From: Nostoc sp. FACHB-152
GTDB taxonomy: Bacteria > Cyanobacteriota > Cyanobacteriia > Cyanobacteriales > Nostocaceae
Reading direction: 5' to 3'
Length of the DNA stretch: 64,000 bases
NCBI RefSeq assembly: GCF_014697475.1
Contig: NZ_JACJRV010000013.1
Span: 62,001-126,000 of the forward strand
A program made the translations under genes and the position numbers. Numbering within the stretch: position 1 is the stretch's first letter; each line of letters opens with the position of its first letter. Positions 45,328 through 55,653 of the stretch are shown one piece after another. A model generated the notes under the pieces. It was not told the origin of the DNA and searched no databases. It was given only the letters and a program-made list of their open reading frames with translations.

Positions 45328-48045
45328 ATGACTTCTGCTGCTGAACGGCCAGCTAGCTCTGGCTCAACATTTTCACGTAATCCCATCATCAAAGACACTC
45401 ACCAACCCGATCCCCTGAGTACGGCTAATGGTGTGTATGTCACGATGCATGGACATTTTTACCAACCACCACGCGAAAACCCTTATCTGGACGCAATTGA
45501 GCGTCAGTCAGGTGCGGCTCCTTTCCATGATTGGAATGAGCGAATTCATTTTGAATGCTATCGCCCTAACGCCTTTGCCAGGATATTGAACGACAAAGGC
45601 GAAGTCGTGGGGATCGTCAATAATTACGAGTATCTCAGCTTTAACATCGGCCCTACTTTGATGTCGTGGCTAGAACGCTACGATGTAGAGGTTTATCAAC
45701 GGATTTTAGAAGCAGATGCGAAAAGCGCACAACGTCTGCAAGGCCACGGTAATGCGATCGCGCAAGTATATAATCACATCATCATGCCTCTGGCTAACGA
45801 ACGCGATAAATACACTCAAATTCGCTGGGGCAAAGAAGACTTCAAATCCCGCTTTGGCCGCGATCCCGAAGGAATGTGGTTAGCAGAAACAGGTGTAGAC
45901 TACGCAACCATAGAAGCTTTAATTGCCGAAGGTATTCGTTTCATTATCTTGGCACCATCGCAAGCACAACGTTGCCGTCCATTACCAAATAAAAATGATC
46001 CCCAGCCAGAATGGTACGAAGTTGGTGGTAGTCAGATTGATCCCACTCGTCCCTATCGCTGCTATTTAAAGCCAACTCTGAATACTGCGGCTTCCCCTCT
46101 GAGCAGCGTCTCCGTCAAAGATGGTAATGACGCTGTAGAAGGACTACCTTATATTGATATCTTCTTCTACGATGGCCCAATATCACGGGATATGGGTTTT
46201 ACAGATGTTACTTATAGTGCCAATCATTTGGCTGGACGTATTGGTTCAGCTGTGCGTGGGGATCATCGTCCAGCCCAATTGATTTCTGTAGCTACCGATG
46301 GCGAAACTTTCGGACATCATAAAAAAGGCACTGAAAAAACTTTAGCCTACGCCTTTACAGAAGAATTTCCCCGCCACGATTGGATAGTGACAAACTATGC
46401 ACATTACCTCAGTATCAATCCTCCGACTTGGGAAGTAGAACTCAAGCCAATCACCGCTTGGAGTTGCGCCCACGGTGTAGATAGATGGCAAGATGACTGT
46501 GGTTGTGGTGGTGAAGGCGGCGTTTGGCATCAAAAATGGCGGCGGCCTTTACGCAATGCTTTAAACTGGCTGCGGGATCAGTTAGTTGAAGTGTATGAGG
46601 AATATGGGCCGCAATTTTTCCAAGATCCCTGGCGGGCTAGAGATGAGTATATCAAAGTAGTCCGCGATCGCTCTCCTGCTAATGTCAGCCGTTTCTTATC
46701 TCGTCATCAAAGCCACAAACTCACCGCCGCCGAACAAGTAGACGCTTTGCGCCTGTTAGAAATGCAGCGTCACGGCTTATTAATGTTCACCAGTTGCGGC
46801 TGGTTTTTTGAAGAACTGTCTCGTCCAGAAGGAACCCAGATTCTACGTTACGCCGCCCGTGCTTTAGAATTGGCGGGAGATGTTGCAGGGGTGCAATTAG
46901 AAAAAGGTTTTATCAAACGCCTGGGTTTAGCACCCAGCAATGTCGAACAATTCAAACATGGCGGAGAAATTTATCGCCAGTTGGTAACAACAGCGCAAGT
47001 CAGTTTTAAACAAGTTGCAGCCCATTATGCGATTACTTCGCTGTTTAATCATCACAAACCGCCAGAAACTTGCAATTTACCTGGGCAAGAAACTACTAGT
47101 AAACTGCATAATCCTTGCCAGAAGAGAATTTACTGCTACACCGTCAATGAACTAGATTACCAGTTGCAACGCATGGGATCGCTGACATTGGTAGTAGGAC
47201 AATTAAAGTTAGTCTCTGAAATTACTTGGGAAAGCGAACATTTAGTATTTGCAGTGTTGCATCTAGGTGGTTGGGATTTCCATTGCTGCATTCAACAGTT
47301 TGCTGGGCGGCGGGAATATAGCCAATGTAAAGAAAAGCTGCTTGGCACATTGCAACAAGCAAGTGCGGCGCAAACTATCTTGGTGATGACGCAGCTATTT
47401 GGCAAAAATACCTTTAGCTTGCAGAATTTGTTTGCAGAAGAACGCCACCGGATTATGCGGCTACTAAGTCAAGAAACCTTGACACGCTTGGATCAACTAT
47501 ATACGCAAACCTACCGGGAAAACTATGGCGTACTCATGGCGTTCCATCGAGATGAATTAGCAGCACCGCAAGAATTGCAAGTAGCAGCCGAGATTGCTTT
47601 AGGATATCGCTGTATGACAACATTGCGATCGCTAGAGCAAGATATTATCGAACCGCAGTTATGCTGGAATCACATTGTAGAATTAGAAGCGATCGCCACA
47701 GAAGCTAAACATCTGCGTTGTCGGTTGAATGTGCCTGAAGGTAAGCAAATGTTAGAGCAAATAATCTTGCGATCGCTCTGGCAATTATTACACGATAGCA
47801 ATGGTAATTTTGCTCAAGATATTCAACTGTTAGAAAGATTAATTGATGCCGGATATGAGTTGAATTTGGGTATTTCTTTGTATCGTTCTCAAGAACTATA
47901 TTTCAACTGTTTGAACAGTAAGATAGTGCCTGATTGTATGACCAGCCTTATTAACAAAGAAGATACTAATCAATGTCGGCAGTTGTTAAAGTTGGGGCAG
48001 AAATTAGCTGTTGATGTGAGTGCAATTTTGAGTAAGTTAGATTAG
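45328..48045 (+). CDS. GH57-like glycoside hydrolase with DUF3536 domain
   Basis: A 905-aa protein. The N-terminal glycoside hydrolase 57 domain shows YVTMHGHFYQPPRENPYLD, FHDWNERIHFECYRPNAF, GMWLAETGVDYATIEALIAE and SVATDGETFGHH, which place the usual catalytic-site residues. The long C-terminal half (about 430-900) is DUF3536. Family members are alpha-amylase or branching-type enzymes acting on alpha-glucans; the exact activity is not established for this architecture, but a glycogen-related role is likely. No signal peptide is present. Confidence 0.88.
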   Translation: MTSAAERPASSGSTFSRNPIIKDTHQPDPLSTANGVYVTMHGHFYQPPRENPYLDAIERQSGAAPFHDWNERIHFECYRPNAFARILNDKGEVVGIVNNYEYLSFNIGPTLMSWLERYDVEVYQRILEADAKSAQRLQGHGNAIAQVYNHIIMPLANERDKYTQIRWGKEDFKSRFGRDPEGMWLAETGVDYATIEALIAEGIRFIILAPSQAQRCRPLPNKNDPQPEWYEVGGSQIDPTRPYRCYLKPTLNTAASPLSSVSVKDGNDAVEGLPYIDIFFYDGPISRDMGFTDVTYSANHLAGRIGSAVRGDHRPAQLISVATDGETFGHHKKGTEKTLAYAFTEEFPRHDWIVTNYAHYLSINPPTWEVELKPITAWSCAHGVDRWQDDCGCGGEGGVWHQKWRRPLRNALNWLRDQLVEVYEEYGPQFFQDPWRARDEYIKVVRDRSPANVSRFLSRHQSHKLTAAEQVDALRLLEMQRHGLLMFTSCGWFFEELSRPEGTQILRYAARALELAGDVAGVQLEKGFIKRLGLAPSNVEQFKHGGEIYRQLVTTAQVSFKQVAAHYAITSLFNHHKPPETCNLPGQETTSKLHNPCQKRIYCYTVNELDYQLQRMGSLTLVVGQLKLVSEITWESEHLVFAVLHLGGWDFHCCIQQFAGRREYSQCKEKLLGTLQQASAAQTILVMTQLFGKNTFSLQNLFAEERHRIMRLLSQETLTRLDQLYTQTYRENYGVLMAFHRDELAAPQELQVAAEIALGYRCMTTLRSLEQDIIEPQLCWNHIVELEAIATEAKHLRCRLNVPEGKQMLEQIILRSLWQLLHDSNGNFAQDIQLLERLIDAGYELNLGISLYRSQELYFNCLNSKIVPDCMTSLINKEDTNQCRQLLKLGQKLAVDVSAILSKLD

Positions 48046-48097
48046 ATGTTTTAGATAAATTTATGAAGGCACTTTTGTCGGTTAGGCGGCGAGGGTG

Positions 48098-48135
48098 TCT
48101 TTTTTTCGCGCAGAGGCGCAGAGACGCAGAGAGGA
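48098..48135. repeat. CGCAGAG repeat upstream of the 474-aa gene
   Basis: GCGCAGAGGCGCAGAGACGC followed by AGAGAGG. A roughly complementary segment (CTCTCCTTCGCGTCCTTCGC, GCCCTTTGCGG) lies at 49642-49673 behind the next gene, so the pair forms imperfect inverted repeats around it. Confidence 0.6.
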
Positions 48136-48209
48136 GTGTAAATGCTGATTGGTAATTGGGAATACTGAGTTAAGCGCGTGCTTATTAGTTGAACAACTAG
48201 GAGAAAATT

Positions 48210-49634
48210 GTGAGTTTACCAGTTACCGTAACCTTTATGCTTGCTGATTGGATTATTAAAGGTTTAGCAGACGGAACTTTGGAAAGGGTTGGAGGTGTAA
48301 TTCGGGAAGTAGGTACAAAACAGGTTGTCACTTGGTTAAGGGAAATAGCTGGACAAACTACTCAAGTTAATACTTTAAAAGATATAGCTGGACAGTCTGT
48401 TCAAGGTAATACTTCTAATAATTTACTTAACCTGATTTTTTCAGGGGCAAATCTTATAACCTCAGGAACCAATACAGTTGTTACAAAACAGGGATTAGCT
48501 AATGTTAACCAAATTTTGGGTGGAGTTGTCCAAGCCAGTTTAGGAAATATTGCCCTTTCAGGTGTAAATTTAGTTGCAACAGTTGCTAATGCGGCTATTA
48601 CAAGGAAAGGCTTTGCTGATGTCAATCAACGCTTAGACAGTGTTGAAAATCATTTAGGAGGAATAGAGCAAACCCTAGAAATAGCTCAGGGAATTTTGCA
48701 GGTAACTACTGCTGCTAGCATACTTAATCTTGGTGTTTCAGTGATGGGCTTTGTTGTAATCGCACAACGCCTAAAAGAAATAGAACAGCGTTTGCAACAA
48801 ACACAAGAATTGTTAAACAAAATTAACCGTAAAATTGATATAAGTTTTTATGCTAATTTTCGTGCTGCCATTGAACTAGCAATCAATGCTTTTACAATGA
48901 CAAAAACTGAAAATCGTAGAAGTAGTGCCTTACAAGCTATTAATCGATTTTTAGAAGCAGAACATATTTATACTGAATTTATAGATATTGAAATAGATAA
49001 AAAAAGTCAAATTGCTGAGGAGTATATTTTGACTTTAACACTGGCTTACCTATCTGAAGCTCGCTGCTATCTAGAATTAGAAGAACACGACACAGCAATT
49101 CGTCGCTTTCAAGAAGGAACAAAAGTTATTCGTACTCGGATTCAAAAATATGTTGACATCATGCTGACTTCAAACCCAGCAGCATATTTACAACCTCAAT
49201 TTCAAGGTCAAATTGATTTACAGAGACTTACTCAAATTTACCAATGGATTGACCCAACATTGAATGAAAATAAAGTCTTTGAAATGCAACGTGATAATTT
49301 ATTTAAGTGGAATCAAGACCCAAATAAATGGGTAGAAACATTGCCAGCTTTAATTTGGGAGCCTAATTTAGATTGGGCTGGTAAAGCATTTTGGGATGAT
49401 CCTAAACCAACTATTTATGCACGTCTTCCCAAAACTTTTGAAAAGATAGAATCAATGATTGAAACCAGCCGTAGATTTGAAGCGTATCAAACAGAAGTAC
49501 AAGCAATATCTCAATTAGGGATTAGCTTCCACGAATGGCTGAAACTAACACCTTCAACAGAAGTAAAACCTGAAAGTGCAGAATTCATGTATATCATTCC
49601 ATCTACACCTTTAGAACTCAAACCGTCCTGTTAA
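48210..49634 (+). CDS. Unrecognised 474-aa protein with internal duplications, membrane segment and coiled coil
   Basis: GTG start behind AGGAG. I do not recognise the family. Residues 77-106 and 116-145 are duplicated copies 39 residues apart (FSGANLITSGTNTVVTKQGL vs LSGVNLVATVANAAITRKGF); a smaller duplication is IAGQTTQVNT (46-55) and IAGQSVQGNT (59-68). A hydrophobic segment (166-186) is followed by a coiled coil (IEQRLQQTQELLNKINRKI). The C-terminal half is alpha-helical and TPR-like (LTLAYLSEARCYLELEEHDT). Flanking inverted repeats suggest a movable accessory gene. A pore-forming or membrane-acting role is conceivable but not supported directly. Confidence 0.7.
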   Translation: MSLPVTVTFMLADWIIKGLADGTLERVGGVIREVGTKQVVTWLREIAGQTTQVNTLKDIAGQSVQGNTSNNLLNLIFSGANLITSGTNTVVTKQGLANVNQILGGVVQASLGNIALSGVNLVATVANAAITRKGFADVNQRLDSVENHLGGIEQTLEIAQGILQVTTAASILNLGVSVMGFVVIAQRLKEIEQRLQQTQELLNKINRKIDISFYANFRAAIELAINAFTMTKTENRRSSALQAINRFLEAEHIYTEFIDIEIDKKSQIAEEYILTLTLAYLSEARCYLELEEHDTAIRRFQEGTKVIRTRIQKYVDIMLTSNPAAYLQPQFQGQIDLQRLTQIYQWIDPTLNENKVFEMQRDNLFKWNQDPNKWVETLPALIWEPNLDWAGKAFWDDPKPTIYARLPKTFEKIESMIETSRRFEAYQTEVQAISQLGISFHEWLKLTPSTEVKPESAEFMYIIPSTPLELKPSC

Positions 49635-49693
49635 AATCTTTCTCTCCTTCGCGTCCTTCGCGCCCTTTGCGGTTCGTTAAAAAATTACAAGCT

Positions 49694-49718
49694 CCCCGAC
49701 TTATTAAAGAAGTCGGGG
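49694..49718 (+). terminator. Hairpin after the 474-aa gene
   Basis: CCCCGACTT (49694-49702) pairs with AAGTCGGGG (49710-49718) around a 7-nt loop. It lies between convergent genes and probably works in both directions. Purine/pyrimidine repeats (49725-49785) follow. Confidence 0.6.
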
Positions 49719-49866
49719 ATCTGGGGAAAAGATTAAAGGGTAAGAGTTAAAGGTTTTTTCTTCGCCTTTCCCCTTTAACCGAACCGTATTGCTTCATAGC
49801 CTTTAAACCCCATAATGACTAATTGGTTCAAAAGCGCACTGTTGTGAGCCTTTACGAACAATCTCT

Positions 49867-52800
49867 CTATATGGGAAGAGAAATTATAAACTCTGTCCCT
49901 TCGCCCAGAACAGAATTAAATGTGATTTTACCACCGTGTTTTTCTTCGACAATTTGACGGGCGATCGCCAATCCTAATCCCGTACCTTTACCGACTCCCT
50001 TGGTAGTAAATAAATGGTCAAATATTTTTTCTTGGACTTCTGCACTCATGCCTTTGCCGTTATCAGCAATTGATATTTTTACGTATTGATGCTCTATGAT
50101 TGATGTTGTGATTATGATGCAGTTAGGATAAGCTTTAATCTCTGCAAAACTCTTACCAATATTTGCTTCTTCTAACGCATCAATAGCATTGGCAAGAATA
50201 TTCATAAACACCTGATTTAATTGCCCAGGAAAACAATTGACTAAAGGTAAATCACCATAGTTAGTAATTACTTCAATTGCTGGGTGTTGTTCGTTGGCTT
50301 TGAGGCGATGCTTGAGAATTAAAATTGTACTATCAATTCCTTCATGGAGATTAAATTGTACTTTGTAATCTTTGTCAGCGCGAGAAAATGTCCGCAAGCT
50401 AGTGCTAATATTTTTCAACCTGTCGCACGCCATGACCATTGCATCGATTGTTTTAGGTAAGTCTGCCAAAAGATACTCTAAGTCAATTTCCTCCGCATGG
50501 TCTTGAATTTCATCACCAGGATTTTCAAGAACTGCTTGATAGAGTTTGAGATGTTCACTCAGGTCAGCTAAATTGGGTTTAGTTTGTTTGAGAGTAGCAG
50601 CAATAAAACCAAGAGGATTATTCATTTCATGGGCAACGCCAGCGACTAAATTACCCAAAGCTGACATTTTTTCACTTTGGATAATTTGTAACTGGGCTTG
50701 TTGTAGTTCTTGTTCTGCTCGTTTGCGTTCGCTAATATCTAACAATAAGCCGTCCCACAAAATTGTGCCATCAACAAGTTTTTGAATGCGCGCTTCGCCA
50801 TGAATCCATTTAACAATTCCCGAAGGTGTAACAATTCGACCTGTCCATTGCCAAGGAGTCAAAGTTTGCATTGAGTGGGCAATCGACTGCTGGCTATCTG
50901 CTGCATCTTCTGGATGCACTAAATCAAGAATAGTCTGCACATTGGCGATCGCTTGCTCGGCTGTAACTTCGTATAATTTATAACAATCTGCACTGATATA
51001 CGATAGAGATATTTCACCATCAGCAGACACAGTAAATTGATAAACAACCCCAGGAACATTATCTACCAAGTTATGAAAGCGAGAATTACTGGTACTCAAT
51101 TCGACAAAAGATTGCTCTAACTTTTGGGCATATTCCTGAGCAGATTCATAAAGTCGGGCATTTTCTAAAGAAATGGCAGCTTGAGCGCAAATTAAATTCA
51201 GTATTTCGATGCGATCGCTTGTGAATGCCCCTGTGATTAAACTATTTTCTAAATATAAAATCCCCAACAACTTACCTTGATGCAAAATCGGGCTGCACAA
51301 AATACTTTGAGGCTGTTGATGGATAATGTATGGGTCGTTGGCTAAGGTGGTATCTGCGGTTGCATCTAATAAAACAACAGTCTGTTGACTGTGCTTGACT
51401 TTGTAAATGAGCTTGTGGGGAATTTCTTGACTCTCTTCAACAGGAATTCTTTGCAATAGCACTGGGTTTGTTCCCTGGGTAATTGAGCCTTTAATTAGCA
51501 AGCGCGAGTCTCGCAACAGCATTAAGACACATTTATCAGCCCCAGCATTTTCGATGACGATCAAAAGTAACGATGAAAGTAGTTTTTCTAGTTCGATTTC
51601 ACCAGATATCGTCTGAGATACTTTGAGAATTGCTTTTAAATCTAGAGTCTCTGAGACACTGCTGCTAGAAGCCGAAGAACTGCTTTTTGTGACAGTCCCC
51701 AAGGCGAAGATAGTTTCGTTAGTTGAAATAACAGAACGGCTTTGCTGTAATATGGGGGCGAGTAATTGGGGATAGCATTTTTCTAAGTCAGTGACTTTGG
51801 CTTTTGCTCCCCAACGCGCATAACCATAATAAGCTTCAATCATGTACTCCCCGGCAATACGCTGTTTACCCCAATCTAGGTAGAACTTTGCTGCCAGTTC
51901 GTTAGCAAGTGCTTCTTCTTGGATATATTCGTTGGCTTTAGCTCCAGATATTGCCCGATCGTATAGTTCACTGGCTTCGACTTTGTTTCCTAAGACTCGA
52001 CATTTTTCTGCTGCTACCAAATCGAACTTATGCTGATGATTCATCGGTGCATAATGCGCCCAGTGTTGCAACTGAGTTTGGTTTTTTGCCACCCTTTCTA
52101 ATGCGGTTGATACTTCGCCTGATAGTTGAGTCAATTGTGCTAGAGCTATTAAAGAATCATAAAAATAAAATGCAGGTTCGGCAACTGTTCCTGCACCTGC
52201 CATGAAATAGTTTCTGCATTCAAGGGCATTATTATTAGCTGGCTCAATTTCTCCAAATAAAAAGCAAAGTGTCAACTTATATGAGTAAAAAATATATAGT
52301 CCACATATATCATTTGTAGACCGCAGCTGAGGGAGAAATTCTGTTTCTTGGAGAGCTACTCCAGATAAAATAGTAGGATGCTCTGCAAAACCTAGTAAAT
52401 TTAAAATCACTTGCCGATAGATGAGACAGTAATTAGCTGTTCCCAATTGCTTCAGTTGTACTAAAGCATTGTAGTAAGTGTGTGTATCTTGCTCCAAGTT
52501 AGCAAGGGGTTGACCACCCCAAGAAGAAATCCAACAGAAATTGTGAACGGCATATCCAGCGTATTCTAGGTTTCCAACTTCTAGCCCAAGGGTATAACTC
52601 TCACTCAAAAGGGGTAACATTTCTTTGAGGTGAGATTTGCGGTGGAGGATATAACTTCCTAATAGGAAAAATACTTCCAGTTTAGTTGCTTTATCATCGA
52701 ATTTTGCAGTCAAATTCAATGCCAACTGCCCAAATTCAGCAGCTAAATCTATATTCTGCATATTACAGAGAACCAAGCTATAGCAAGTATAGTTAGTAGC

Positions 52801-55653
52801 AGAAATAGATATATTACCGTGCTGCAAAAATAATTTGACTAACAAAGTAGCTAGTAATGGATACAAAAGAGATCCACAGGTGTAAGCGGCTGCCATGATG
52901 CTGCCGGCAATCTGGGTAATGGCGATTTTGTTGACATCCGTCATTACAGGTAGGTGGAGAAAATCTGCAATTTGGCGATCGCCAATTAGTTCGCTAATTT
53001 CTTGGATTGACTTTTGAATATCTGCGGGTGTAGGTGATGCGGTTATAGTTGCACCCAACTGTTGCAGAATCTGAATGCCGATCTCCAGCACTTCACTAAG
53101 TTGACGTTGGGAAGTCTTGGCTTGAATCCTAATGCGGTAAACATTGACCTGTTCTAGTAACGAATGTGCCTGTTCGGTAACAATATCAATCAACTGTTCC
53201 ATCACCTGAAAGTCGCCATTTAGCATTGCCACTTCTGCCGCTAATTCATGCCAGGCGAGAGTCATTTCATACTTTTGTTGCCAAGCTTGTTCTCCCAACA
53301 AAGACAATCCCACTGCGGCATATTCCTGCGCCGCTTGATAGGCGGTAGCAGTTCTGGCTTTGCGACAGGCAATGAGGTTCAGTTGTGCTAGTTCATTTCT
53401 TTGTGTTTGTTCGTTAATTAAAGAAGTTCCATAATTTAATTGATTAACGATTTCAAAAATACCCTCAACTCTTGCTTCTGGCGAAATCTGTTGCAGCAGC
53501 AGTTGTCCGATGTGGTAATGAGTCGTCTGTTTTTGGTCATTGGGAATCAGAGAATAAGCCGCTTGCTGTACTCGGTCATGTAAAAATTTGTATGTAACAG
53601 TCTGTTGATTTTCTGATGTATGTGCTGGGGTTCCTTTGCCAACATAAAACTTATAAACATCACCGATTGGTAAAATCAATCCTTCCTGTAATGCTTTCCA
53701 CAGACAAGCTGCTGTTTCGATTTGAGATTGTTGTGAAACAATTGCCAAAGTCGCTAAATCAAAAGAATTGCCAATACAAGCAGCTAACTGCAATACTTGT
53801 TGAGTTGATGGCGGTAGTTTTTGCAATTGAAAACTCATAAAAGCCACAACATCATCTGTAACAGCTTGCGCCGTCACTTCTGCTATGTCACATTGCCAAC
53901 AACCTAACTCAAAGTCAAATTGAATCAGTCCATCTTGATGTAATGCTTTGAGAAACTGGGTAGCAAAGAATGGATTTCCCTGAGTTTTTTGATAGATTAA
54001 TACAGAAAGTTTCCATACCAAATCTTCAGAAGCCTTGAGTGTTTCAGCAACTAATTTATTGACTTGTAATTGACTTATTGGTGCTAAAGTAATTGTATTC
54101 ATCGTTGCTTGTGATTTAGCAATTTCACTCAAAGTCAACATTAATGGATGTCCAGGATTCACTTCGTTATCACGATATGCACCAATGATGAATAGATGAC
54201 CTGTATCAGCCATTAATAGCTGCATTAATTTTAATGATGCTGAATCCGCCCATTGTAAATCATCTAAAAATATTACTAGGGGCTGTTCTGCACTGGTAAA
54301 GACTTGGGTGAATTTTTGAAATAATAAGTTAAAACGATTTTGGGCAGCAATTCCTGATAATTCTACTGCTGGTGGTTGCTTGCCAATAATTCTTTCTAGT
54401 TCGGGAATAACTTCAATAATTACTTGTGCATTTTCGCCAACAGCATCTAAAATTTTATTTTTCCATCGTTCTATTTGAAGATCATTTTCAGTTAATAATT
54501 GCTCCATTAAATCTCGGAAAGCTTGCACAAAGGCACTGAAGGGAATATTACGTTGTAATTGGTCATATTTGCCTTTGATAAAATAACCACGCTGGCGGAC
54601 AATTGGTTTATGTACTTCGTTAACAACGGCGGTTTTCCCAATTCCAGAAAACCCAGCAATGAGCATCATTTCTGTGGCACTCTGACTGACTCTATCAAAT
54701 GCGTCAAGGAGAGTTTTAACTTCGGCTTCTCTACCGTAGAGTTTATCAGGGATGATGAAGCGATCGCAAAGATCCCTACTAGCAATATCAAAACTTTGAA
54801 TCTTACCAGTTTCTTTTAGCTGAATTAAACATTTTTCTAAATCAAATTTCAATCCTAATGCACTTTGATACCTATCTTCGGCATTTTTCGCCATCAATTT
54901 CCTGACGATTTTTGAGATAACTGAAGGGATATCTGGATTAATTTCATGTATTAATGGTGCTGTTTTAGCAATATGAGAATGTACCAATTCCATCGCATCA
55001 TGAGACTGGAATGGTAACTCATCTGTAAGTAATTCATAGAATGTCACACCCAGGGAATAAAAATCTGTGCGATAATCAATTCCTCGATTCATTCTCCCGG
55101 TTTGTTCTGGAGATATATAAGCAAGTGTTCCTTCTAAAACGTTGGGGTTAACTAGGGTTTGGGTTTCTCTGGGTAATAATGATGCAATACTAAAGTCAAT
55201 TAATTTAACTTGTTTAGTTTGGGGGTTGATTAATATATTGCTGGGTTTGATATCTTTATGAATAATGCGCTCATGATAGAGTAAATCTAAGATGTTACAC
55301 AGAGCGATCGCTATCACTAAAAATTCTTCTAAAGATTGTTGGGTTTCTCTAGTTCTCCACTCTTTAAGAGAAATCCCCCCAAAGTCTTCCATAACTAGTG
55401 CATAACCATTTTGGCAAGGTTCTAGACTGTAGATTTGGACTATCAGGGGTGAGTTGAGATTTTTGGCAATTGTGTACTGGTTGCGAAACAACAAAAGTTC
55501 GTTAAAACTGGGATAAGGATTTTTTAGTAATTTAACGACTACTGGTTGTTGATCAACTTCTCGATAACCTCGATAAACTTGGGTTCGGGAACCATTATAA
55601 AGTTCTTCGCTGATGCGATATTCGGGAATATTCTCAAGAAAAGTACTAATCAT
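49867..55653 (-). CDS. Ser/Thr kinase - ATPase - GAF - PAS - histidine kinase signalling protein
   Basis: A 1,928-aa protein. Residues about 15-275 are a Hanks-type Ser/Thr kinase (IHKDIKPSNILIN, metal motif DFS, SPEQTGRMNRGIDYRTDFYS). About 300-600 is a STAND-type AAA ATPase (IAGFSGIGKTAVVNEV, LVIFLDDLQWADSASLKLMQ). A long TPR-like helical region follows (about 700-1280), then GAF (about 1350-1500), PAS (about 1530-1650) and a histidine kinase core (AGVAHEMNNPLGF, N box [27 protein letters not shown]). Such HstK-type proteins are typical of filamentous cyanobacteria; the signals are mostly unknown. No response regulator is adjacent. Confidence 0.93.
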   Translation of the reverse strand: MISTFLENIPEYRISEELYNGSRTQVYRGYREVDQQPVVVKLLKNPYPSFNELLLFRNQYTIAKNLNSPLIVQIYSLEPCQNGYALVMEDFGGISLKEWRTRETQQSLEEFLVIAIALCNILDLLYHERIIHKDIKPSNILINPQTKQVKLIDFSIASLLPRETQTLVNPNVLEGTLAYISPEQTGRMNRGIDYRTDFYSLGVTFYELLTDELPFQSHDAMELVHSHIAKTAPLIHEINPDIPSVISKIVRKLMAKNAEDRYQSALGLKFDLEKCLIQLKETGKIQSFDIASRDLCDRFIIPDKLYGREAEVKTLLDAFDRVSQSATEMMLIAGFSGIGKTAVVNEVHKPIVRQRGYFIKGKYDQLQRNIPFSAFVQAFRDLMEQLLTENDLQIERWKNKILDAVGENAQVIIEVIPELERIIGKQPPAVELSGIAAQNRFNLLFQKFTQVFTSAEQPLVIFLDDLQWADSASLKLMQLLMADTGHLFIIGAYRDNEVNPGHPLMLTLSEIAKSQATMNTITLAPISQLQVNKLVAETLKASEDLVWKLSVLIYQKTQGNPFFATQFLKALHQDGLIQFDFELGCWQCDIAEVTAQAVTDDVVAFMSFQLQKLPPSTQQVLQLAACIGNSFDLATLAIVSQQSQIETAACLWKALQEGLILPIGDVYKFYVGKGTPAHTSENQQTVTYKFLHDRVQQAAYSLIPNDQKQTTHYHIGQLLLQQISPEARVEGIFEIVNQLNYGTSLINEQTQRNELAQLNLIACRKARTATAYQAAQEYAAVGLSLLGEQAWQQKYEMTLAWHELAAEVAMLNGDFQVMEQLIDIVTEQAHSLLEQVNVYRIRIQAKTSQRQLSEVLEIGIQILQQLGATITASPTPADIQKSIQEISELIGDRQIADFLHLPVMTDVNKIAITQIAGSIMAAAYTCGSLLYPLLATLLVKLFLQHGNISISATNYTCYSLVLCNMQNIDLAAEFGQLALNLTAKFDDKATKLEVFFLLGSYILHRKSHLKEMLPLLSESYTLGLEVGNLEYAGYAVHNFCWISSWGGQPLANLEQDTHTYYNALVQLKQLGTANYCLIYRQVILNLLGFAEHPTILSGVALQETEFLPQLRSTNDICGLYIFYSYKLTLCFLFGEIEPANNNALECRNYFMAGAGTVAEPAFYFYDSLIALAQLTQLSGEVSTALERVAKNQTQLQHWAHYAPMNHQHKFDLVAAEKCRVLGNKVEASELYDRAISGAKANEYIQEEALANELAAKFYLDWGKQRIAGEYMIEAYYGYARWGAKAKVTDLEKCYPQLLAPILQQSRSVISTNETIFALGTVTKSSSSASSSSVSETLDLKAILKVSQTISGEIELEKLLSSLLLIVIENAGADKCVLMLLRDSRLLIKGSITQGTNPVLLQRIPVEESQEIPHKLIYKVKHSQQTVVLLDATADTTLANDPYIIHQQPQSILCSPILHQGKLLGILYLENSLITGAFTSDRIEILNLICAQAAISLENARLYESAQEYAQKLEQSFVELSTSNSRFHNLVDNVPGVVYQFTVSADGEISLSYISADCYKLYEVTAEQAIANVQTILDLVHPEDAADSQQSIAHSMQTLTPWQWTGRIVTPSGIVKWIHGEARIQKLVDGTILWDGLLLDISERKRAEQELQQAQLQIIQSEKMSALGNLVAGVAHEMNNPLGFIAATLKQTKPNLADLSEHLKLYQAVLENPGDEIQDHAEEIDLEYLLADLPKTIDAMVMACDRLKNISTSLRTFSRADKDYKVQFNLHEGIDSTILILKHRLKANEQHPAIEVITNYGDLPLVNCFPGQLNQVFMNILANAIDALEEANIGKSFAEIKAYPNCIIITTSIIEHQYVKISIADNGKGMSAEVQEKIFDHLFTTKGVGKGTGLGLAIARQIVEEKHGGKITFNSVLGEGTEFIISLPI

